Part shown: positions 56,281-64,000 of the stretch, in pieces
Numbering within the stretch: position 1 is the first letter of the stretch
Layout of the letters: each line of letters begins with the position of its first letter
From: Ancylostoma caninum
Taxonomy: Eukaryota > Nematoda > Chromadorea > Rhabditida > Ancylostomatidae
Length of the DNA stretch: 64,000 nucleotides
NCBI GenBank assembly: GCA_037903475.1
Contig: JBAJFG010000064.1
Coordinates: 1-64,000 of the forward strand
Direction: 5' to 3'
Position numbers and translations under genes: made by a program
The notes under the pieces: model-generated
What the model saw: the letters and a program-made list of their open reading frames with translations, nothing else
Database searches by the model: none
Told to the model about the DNA's origin: nothing

Positions 56281-56699
56281 AATCTGTAAAAAAAAGCTCC
56301 GGTAGTCTGACTAACATCGACCGCGCAACTAGTCCAAATCTTGCGCCTTCGCCGCTTCCTTCGCAGTGCGGCGTGGGCCGTCATTAACGAGCTGCTAGCA
56401 GTTAACCAATCCCAGCGCTCGTCATACTGCCTGCAGCCCCGCCCCCAATTATAGCGGGTGCAAAAGGTCCGTTTCCCCAGCCACGGTTACCTGTACCAAT
56501 ACCGTATGTGTAGCAGCAAAACCTATAAAATTTGAATTGTTCAGCTTTACTCTGAAAGAAATTATGGGCTATTTGCTGCAATATGTTGGCGCGCCTATTC
56601 CGCCGTTAGTCGCGCCCTATCCTGCATTTGACCTGCCGTGATCCTGTTATGGGAATAGCAGGATTAAGGCAAGTCATGTTCTATTGCAACCGGTGACTA

Positions 56700-57055
56700 C
56701 AAAATTACTACAAAAATGAGTTCGCCGGGCACGTATGTGCGCCAGCGCTCGACGAGACGGACATCTGCGGCGAGGCGGATTTTCGCGTCCGCGCTGCGTC
56801 GGCACGCGACCGTATCCCACGCATCTTGTGTGGCCAAAAGATACACTGGGCCACAGTTCCAGCTGGGCCTCAGTTGGCCAGACAAGTCCCGTGGGGCTTG
56901 TCTAGTTTCCGCCTTGGCGGACTAAGCTTCCACAGCAGCTTTTCCTGCTCCATCGGCAGCTTCAGCAAGTATTCCTGCTCGACTACCTGCCGGAAGCCTG
57001 CATCGCCCAAAAGTGGGTGGGTTCACCGGCGCTCCGAGCGCCCGAATGTCTGAGT
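56700..57055. repeat. Diverged copy of the 22-kb inverted-repeat family
   Basis: 56770-56945 resembles the complement of 22310-22470 (TCCGCCNNGGNGGA, CTGGCCNACTGAGGCCC, GATGCGTGGG), and GCGCCCGAATGTCTGA closes it. Non-coding. Confidence 0.55.
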
Positions 57056-58466
57056 TCCTACAGTCTTCCACTACTGTAGCCATTCCATCTTCTAGAACTA
57101 ATATTTGTCTCTTCTCTTTTTAAAACTGATACGAAGAAACCGTTCTAAAGTTCTTTCTTTCAAAATTTCGAATACTAAGTGTGCTCGAGCACCCTTTGGG
57201 CAGGGTTATTAATACTAATGCTTGAGGAAGAAAAACTCTGGAAATCTTGTGGCAGATGGCAGCTTAGCTGCAAGGGAAATGCTCTTATTTTGAGGAGTTA
57301 CTTTCTGTTAGTCACACAGACTTGAAACGATGGAGGGAAGGCGGCGACTCAGACACGCGAGTTCTTGATGTCGAACCTCTTTCAGACCATTTGTATCCAA
57401 AGCTCTGAAAAAGAGGCTGGGGTGGTAGTAAACCTAATGAAACTGTCAGTTTACGATGAACGTTAACTCGCAGCTGATCCTAGCTTACGAAGAACTGCAG
57501 GAGACGTAATGTAAGCTTTATTGGCCCGAAAATGTCTCTTTAAGCATGGTGCCTGAATACTATGACAAAACGGGGACCACACTTGCAGGTGAACTCAAAG
57601 TTCGAAATCGAAGTGTGAGCTCACCGTCACGCTGAACATGCTGCCAGTATGAAACGACAAGGACACGCGGAGCGAAAGAGTGTGCGGCGCACGAGACGCA
57701 GACGGCGAACTCGTCGTTTCGCGAAAAAGTCCTCCGGAGGACTTTTTGCTCATGGTTCGAGTTCACCGTTGTAGCCAGTCGAGCGCGCACTGACTCCTTT
57801 TCTGAGAAGACACAATTCCGGATATGCCCAGCTGATCGATGTTCTCATTGTCTCGATCACCATGACCTTCTGCCGGAGATCATTGATAACTCCGATTTCC
57901 TGGTGGATGATTTTGAAAGGTGACCCCTGCACCTTCTCCTATTGAATCCCATATATTTTCTTTTCCCGAATTACATTTTGAGCTTGACACAGCAAAGTAA
58001 GATTATGCGGGAAGACATTCGCTGACCGCTTGTGTTATAATGCTCACATAAGTGCCGTTAGCACTGGAATCTATGGTTCAGAGGTATGTCAGCATGCTCG
58101 GAGGACAGGTGTATTTTATGGTAAAAGGTTCGATACCTCCGATGAGTAGGAGGTATTGCAGAAGCCTAATCGTTCAAAGACCACGGCTGTCAGTTAGCTC
58201 GTAGCTTACTTGTGGTTGCAAACCAGAGCTGACAGTTCACCGCGACCTTCTGGTCATCGTTTCGTCGTCGTTTCAAGAGGTTTACTACTACCCCTGAACT
58301 CCTGAGTAGTAGGAAAACTCGTGCTCCCGAAACCAGTTTTGCAAAATATCTCAATTTGGATAAATGACTGCAAAAGCAGTGGTTTATCCCTATCTTTACA
58401 CATGTGTCGAAGGTTCATTTCATGCGGAACATTGTCCATTTAGGAAAGCTTGAATTAGCGAATGCA
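57056..58466. other. 1.4 kb without a recognised gene; one perfect palindrome
   Basis: 57724-57747 is a perfect 24-bp palindrome (AAAAAGTCCTCC and complement). Just before it, CTCGTCGTTTCG recalls the foldback arms at 38.5-38.7 kb. Confidence 0.5.
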
Positions 58467-58737
58467 TACAGTACACGTCAATGGCGTTGGCCCATCTGCG
58501 GCCTTGAGAAGGACGTCGCGCACCGCGCCGCGCGCGCCGTAACCTATGTATTCTGCTGCTGTTATGCAATTTCTTACAGCTTTTGTATTTGATTCTAAGG
58601 ATTTTCGAGCAAATTGGGGAGAAAAGACCCTAGAAATAGCATTCCGCAGGTGACGACACCGATCCCGGCGCGCGGCGCGGTCGCGCTGCGTTCTTCTCGA
58701 GGCCGCAGATGGGCCACCGCCGTTGCCGTCCACTGTA
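58467..58737. mobile_element. 271-bp MITE (TACAGTGGACG family), copy 1
   Basis: Ends TACAGTACACGTCAATGGCG and complement of TACAGTGGACGGCAACGGCG. The inverted arms continue through GGCCCATCTGCGGCC and GAGAAG. Closely related to 61720-61993 over the full length. Confidence 0.75.
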
Positions 58738-61135
58738 TGTAAGATGACCGAAGTAGTAGGGCACCGGCAGAAAACAGAAAAATGTGTATCTGCACTCAGC
58801 ATTTACAAGTAGTCCATACAAACTGATAACAAAAACTGCAGAAAACGGCGAGCACGACTACTCAGCATCTGTCATTAAGCGGCAACATAAGAAAAAGCTT
58901 TGAGATCAGCACTCCAGAGCACACGTAGCAGGATTTGTCCGTCACACGCCATCTTGGCCGTCTTTCTTTTCCTTGTAAGAGCAAAACACAAGGCGGTATA
59001 TCATTATGCCCCTTGCGAACAAGCTCCGCTCCTTCTTGCATTTTTACAGCTCCAGCGAACGATGTTAGCGGCTGTTGACTTGGGAAGGAACAGCTGCGTT
59101 GATTCCGGCTGTTGTTTTGTTCCTATTCGCAGTACTCATTGAATCAATGGAAGGTAATTGAACATGAAAGTTTGATGATCTAGATATGCCTCACTTATGA
59201 TGCTTCTTCCTCTTCTTTCCAAAAAAAAAGGCACAGCAGTTGGTAGTGGTCCTCCCCTGTATGGTCTCCTAAGGTGAAAATGTGGTGTTTGCTAGTTCTA
59301 TGCCTATACTGTGTGGCAGACTGGCTAGAGCCAGACTCACTGTGGGACGCGTCAGAATGAAGTAACGGAGTGTGACTAGGATGACATTCGTCTGCAGCAT
59401 AACTGGAACAATATATTCATCATTACCAGTAACGCTATGTTGTGTGCGGACTCGTCTGCCATCCATTCTACGGAGGTTTTTCGTTACTGGTACTCCATTT
59501 TTAAAGCATTATTTCTGCATTCTCTGTGGCTGGATGAGAATTAGAGAATATGTTGTTGATTTCTAGAAACTTAAGGCTGAATTCTGGGTTTTTTAATTCT
59601 TGAAGTTCCCTACTTTTTCCCATCAAGAAATTCCTCTCCTTTGGTGTTCTTCGACAACGATTCCCTTTCGCCAGAATGATCAGTTTCCAGAATCTGTTTG
59701 GAATTTAACGATGTACGGTCATTTTCATCCACATTTACTTACTTTGTTTTGCATTGTTCATTCACATTTCCTGTACTCTATAACCGCAACGCTAGTTTGC
59801 ACCACTGTTCAAGATTTTTCCACTCCGAGAGTGATTCAGTCGTTTATCTCAGTCGCCATTTCTATTTGTAAATGGTGAGGTGCGGGGTGCCTGCGAATGT
59901 TGTGAGCGACCACTAGAGTATTGCAATCCAGTATTTTGCGTCTGTTTACCAACGATTTTCCTCCCAGTTCTACCTCTCGAGTGCTAATGATCGTTCCTTC
60001 TCTTAGCTCCTACCATTTTCTCACCTCTCTTGCAGACTGCTACATTCTCTGCGGATTTACGTGGTCATCCTCGGATATTCTATGCAAATACCATAAAAAT
60101 GGGGCTTTATAGACTCACACCTGGTGTTTCGGCATGAATCTTGCGAGCAGAAAGTATATGTGCGTCATGCTCATTCAACGAATAACTGATGAGGTGCAAG
60201 GGTTCGAACACATGTAAAACATCTGCAGTTCAGCTACAACATCTGATCTAATGAGAGATAGCAAAGCAGGATAATAGAGGCTTCTCGCTCCTGATTATAC
60301 AAGCAAATGTTTTGTGGAAGAGTATTTGGAATGAGTATTGTGCAGTATAATCGTAGGCCTGTGAAGCCTTGAGAAAAGACTTTCATCTACCGCTTGCCAC
60401 CACGCTAGTATCAATACCTTCCTCACCACGTGTTGTCTTCGTGTTCTGTTCCGGCTGAATGCTCCGCAATAAGTTGTGGGACCTGTCAGTGATAGTAGGA
60501 CGCGCTGGAGTCAAATTAGTGCGGCATTTGGGGAGAGTAGAAAGTAGCGAAAGCGAAAAAGAAAAGCATGACTCAGCATTTCAAACAAGAAGTTTATTTT
60601 ACTTTAGGTTAGCAAGTGAAACATCCTGAACTAACTTGTTTAATATTCAGTCTGGCCGTCCAGCTAACGTTGGTTATCTAAAGGTTTCCACACCTAAGCG
60701 CTGGCGCACCTCTTCCATAACTGTATTGCAGTAGCTATTTAACTCTGCTCTACTTCCAAGTTTCAGCTGTCCTCACTCCGTGCAAATGATTTTATTCGGA
60801 TGATACGATACTGACTTTTCGGTGAAGAGTTTCTCTTTCCTATTTGTTTTTATCATCCAAGTTGTACCTAGAAAAACGGACCCATTCAGCCTGAGCGCGG
60901 AGCCCTTTGGCTAATTAGAACAGCAGCAATTTTTAGTTCAAAAACGATAGAGAGCAATGACAGCCGAGTCCGTAGACATAACACTTTCTCAGAGTTCTGT
61001 CTATTGAATGTTAACTATGTAGACGATTGCTTCTGCTGTTTTCCAAGCTGAAATCGACTCATATCCATCCAGCATGCTTGAGAGCAAATATAGAGGACGA
61101 CGGCTTGTCCATGCTGTTTCACTTCTCGCAAAAAT
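58738..61135. other. 2.4 kb with no recognised gene
   Basis: Short frames only, no domain, no clear repeat. A run of nine A residues near 59222. Confidence 0.4.
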
Positions 61136-61172
61136 TATGGTCCCACCGGGAATCGAACCAAGGACCATTCGG
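61136..61172 (-). ncRNA. tRNA-derived 3' fragment (T arm and acceptor 3' strand)
   Basis: On the minus strand GGTTCGATTCC (B-box consensus) is followed by CGGTGGGACCAT. A matching 5' half (D arm, anticodon arm) is not found within 80 nt upstream, so this is a tRNA relic or the head of a SINE, not a tRNA gene. Confidence 0.5.
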
Positions 61173-61410
61173 GTGATTTCTCGTGTTACATTTGTATTTG
61201 AAGACTAAACATTTGTATTTGAAGCCTAATGTGTCAGAACTGTCAAATCTGCGTTGAACCTTGGCAAGTCTAGATTTCTTTTTTGAAACAATAAAATTTT
61301 GCATACACACAGGGAAGGGGAGGAGGGGGTCGCATTTCTGGCTGCTGAGAGTGGAGGTCCTGTGAGGGCCGACAGGTCAGGGACAGGATAAGCTTATCCT
61401 CACCACGTTT

Positions 61411-61719
61411 GTATAGTGGAGTCGTTTTGACAGTGCGTTGTCCGCGGCAGCGGCCCTGCTGGCATTGGGGCACGCAGTGCGGTCGGTCAAATAGTTGATC
61501 CACGATGGATCCGGCTTCTTTGACGAGTTTTATCGTCTGTTCCCTTCTTGATTTGTTCTTAGAGCTGAGAAAGAACAATATAAGAGGAAACAAGCGGTAA
61601 AACTGTTAAGAGATACCAGATCAATCACAGGTCAACTTTTTGATCGACCGCGCTGCGTGCTCCAATGCCAGGGAGCCGCTGTCGCGGAAAACGCACTGTC
61701 AAAACGACTCCACTATACA
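61411..61719. repeat. Foldback with 80-bp arms
   Basis: 61411-61491 and 61641-61719 are complementary (TATAGTGGAGTCGTTTTGAC and complement), abutting the MITE that starts at 61720. A perfect 16-bp palindrome AGGATAAGCTTATCCT lies at 61385-61400. Confidence 0.75.
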
Positions 61720-61993
61720 TACAGCGGACGTCAATGGCGTAGGCCCATCTGCGGCGTCGAGAAGGACGTCGCGCAAGTGCTCCGCGCGCGCCGAAACCCA
61801 TGTCTTCTGCTGCTGTTATGCTATTTCCAGCAGCTTTCTACCCGATCTCAAGGATTTTCGACCAAATCGGAAAGAGAAGCGCCTAGAAATAGTGTTCCGG
61901 TGGCAGACGACATCAATCACTGCGCGCGCGGAGCGGTTGCGCGACGTCCTTCTCGAGGCCGTGGATGAGCCACCGCCATCGACGTCCACTGCA
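61720..61993. mobile_element. 274-bp MITE (TACAGTGGACG family), copy 2
   Basis: Starts TACAGCGGACGTCAATGGCG, ends with CCACTGCA. Same interior as 58467-58737 (CTGCTGCTGTTATGC, AAGGATTTTCGA). Non-coding. Confidence 0.75.
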
Positions 61994-62473
61994 TACCTCT
62001 TAGCCAAGTGCGCGTGGTGAGGCAATCGAACGTCCACGGGCAAAAATTCATGAGAAACAACACCACAGTTCCCTTGATTTCTCGCAGGTTTCGCATTACA
62101 TCACCATTGAATAGGAGTTCTACACCCCCCCCCCCCAAAGACCCCAAAATCCTGTGAAATCCCAGACACGAAAAATTGAACGTGTGCAGACTTTAGCAAT
62201 GCTGTCTGCATGGCCTCATCAAATTCTTGAACTTCGTACTCTTTCGCCACACGGACTAGAATCTGAGCTTTAATCGGTAAAGCACTTTCGAGGAAAGGAA
62301 GGGGAAAATGTGCAAAGGAGACCACTCATAGAAAAGAAAGTACTTGGACTTGGCTAGACCAATGACACATGACAAACCAAATGCTGACTTGCACAATCAA
62401 GGTAGTCACAGACTGACAGCATACAGAAAATCGGTCAGAAACAGATTGCACTTACGACCCTTCTGTAGGGTTA
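61994..62473. other. No recognised gene
   Basis: Contains a C12 run near 62126. Otherwise nothing recognised. Confidence 0.35.
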
Positions 62474-62688
62474 TTCATGCTTGCGGCGCGTCAAAGTTTA
62501 CGCGCCGATACACAGTGCAAAGGAAGGAGGTAGAAGACAAATCCTGGCAGGTCAGCACTGTTCCTAGTTTCGCCGTTGCGACTGCCGCGCGAACAAACCG
62601 CGTTTCCATTTTCGCCGCTTTGGGTCGGCGCGAAAACTTCGTGGAGTTTTGTCTAGGCGCGTAAACTTTGACGCGCCGCAAGCATGAA
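62474..62688. mobile_element. 215-bp MITE with perfect TIRs and TA target
   Basis: 62474-62506 and 62656-62688 are perfect inverted repeats (TTCATGCTTGCGGCGCGTCA and on), and the symmetry extends 4 bp outward through the TA on each side (37 bp in all). TA targeting suits Tc1/mariner-type transposases. Non-coding. Confidence 0.8.
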
Positions 62689-64000
62689 TAACTTTTGTGT
62701 CATCGAAAAACGTACATACACTTCCGCCCACACACATACTTCCGCCGAGATGAGTCACGCAGGAACAGATGGTCACTTTCGCAATACTGCCTGGTGTTTT
62801 ATAACACAGTGAGATGGAATTGATAGTTATCTTGGCTCGTCATTATTAATGTTTTCAGATTTCTGTAACAAATTAAAAAAAAACTTCGCGTATTCTCTGG
62901 ATACAATTTGCATCCTGCAATAGTTTTATCATTTTGACTTCATCATTCTGAACTTGACCCTTTAGTTATTGTTTATTCTCAGCCTCTAAGAAGTCCTTTG
63001 TTCGCAACAATGTCAAAGTACAGACAATCCCGTTATATCAGGGCTGCGAGGAGGTTAAAATGTTGAGTGTCATATGTGTAACAATACGGCGGGAACAATT
63101 CTCCACAAATCTATATCAACCATTAGGGTGAATCGTGCCGATTCCTGCAATGCGTCCTATCCTCGCAATCGTTATCCCCTAACCTGCTTGTAATGATTGA
63201 CCTTTATCTGTCATGCCGATCAATGACCAGGGGCCGCATCCAAGAAAGTTGGAAATATGGGTTAAATGGGATAAACCGGCAAAAGTGGGCGTGGCCGCGT
63301 TTTCCTGCGATCCAAGAAAATTTGTCCGCCGAAATTTTTCCTCCCAACGGAAAAATATTAATCCGCGTGAAAACGTCTGGATATATAGGAAAAATGGGAG
63401 AATTCCTCAGTGAAAAGTACTCGTTGTACTAATAAGCGATAGTTTAGCAACTACGAAATGCATTTTGGTAAAAAAAAATGATGATTGATTAATGATTTCC
63501 ACTGCAACCCACGTCCACATTACTAATGATTGCTTCACGTTAAGCATATTGACCAAAACGTTGTTTTGTTTTGCGCATCGTATGCAGAGATAGTGCTGTT
63601 TGAGCGGAACACTTAGCAGAAAAGCACTAGTATACGGAATAAAAAAAAACACTTTTTTTTTGGTATTTCAACAGTAACTTAGCTAATAACTGTAATGGTA
63701 ATCACTCCTTGGGCAAGCACCCATGATATCACACCTACCTGCAAATCTGGGACACACTAATCTGTGATGACCTCTTCTGTCGAGTTTCTAAGGATGTCGT
63801 TTATAAACTCAACTGACGCTTCTTGCATGGGATGGTTTTACAATTTTAAGCAGAAGTGTACACCCCATACGCATTTTCTTATACTAGAACAGAAAACTTT
63901 TCCGGATCAAGTAGTAATGTGGGTGTTTCTAGAGAAAGAATACCGAATGACTTCCTATCTTTTCCAAATATGTAAACGAGCCCTCACTTCACGATTGTAG
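62689..64000. other. 1.3 kb to the right edge, no recognised gene
   Basis: The frame at 63764-64000 runs to the edge (78 codons) without a known motif. 63193-63432 likewise. Confidence 0.35.

Noticed and set aside
56085..56384. 99-codon ORF with a 16-residue internal repeat
   Set aside because: The repeat is a recent 48-bp DNA duplication; the rest has no motif.

Overview
The window looks like repeat-rich nuclear DNA of a nematode. The evidence is a PAT-type tyrosine-recombinase retrotransposon, a BEL/Pao element with a phlebovirus-like envelope gene (a pairing known from nematodes), introns of about 42-67 nt ending in TTTCAG/TTCAG/CTAG, and many foldback MITEs. A clade V parasite such as a hookworm is a plausible guess, not shown by the sequence. 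I find no rRNA gene, no intact tRNA gene, no CRISPR array and no convincing conserved host gene of normal size. Nearly every coding feature belongs to a mobile element.

Layout. 1-730: 3' end of an LTR element. 1321-8007: a PAT-like element with split direct repeats in the order A1...B1-A2...B2 (gag, RT-RNase H, tyrosine recombinase), its B1/A2 junction split by a 1.3-kb TIR element. 9508-11684: a TRIM-like mosaic of four LTRs and two about 0.5-kb internal segments with a tRNA-Gly primer site and a perfect 5-bp target duplication. 12-22.8 kb: MITEs, a long-TIR element holding a possible small spliced gene, a mariner-like element, and a 60-bp minisatellite interrupted by a foldback. 23-24 kb: CR1-like and TIR-element debris. 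25.3-34.1 kb (minus strand): an eleven-exon MULE transposase pseudogene carrying two Penelope-like element insertions in opposite orientations. One of these has an N-terminal zinc motif plus GIY-YIG domain (permuted, Naiad/Hydra-like order), the other a single open 830-codon frame. 34.9-37.2 kb: CR1-like LINE relic. 37.2-41.2 kb: nested TIR elements three levels deep. 42.1-55.0 kb (minus strand): a decayed BEL/Pao element with gag, pol, a two-part phlebovirus-like env and a downstream zinc-knuckle frame. Its env is interrupted by a plus-strand, LTR-identical, non-autonomous BEL derivative. 55-64 kb: dispersed TIR elements and unannotatable DNA.

Connections. The TRIM-like array and both BEL elements share one primer-binding site (complementary to the tRNA-Gly 3' end) and similar leader sequence, so the array is probably a passenger of BEL machinery. 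Two non-coding foldbacks have 9-bp target duplications of the MULE type, and a damaged MULE gene lies between them. Most long coding frames carry frameshifts or stops. The freshest features are the plus-strand PLE, the TRIM array and the plus-strand BEL derivative, the last two with identical terminal LTRs.
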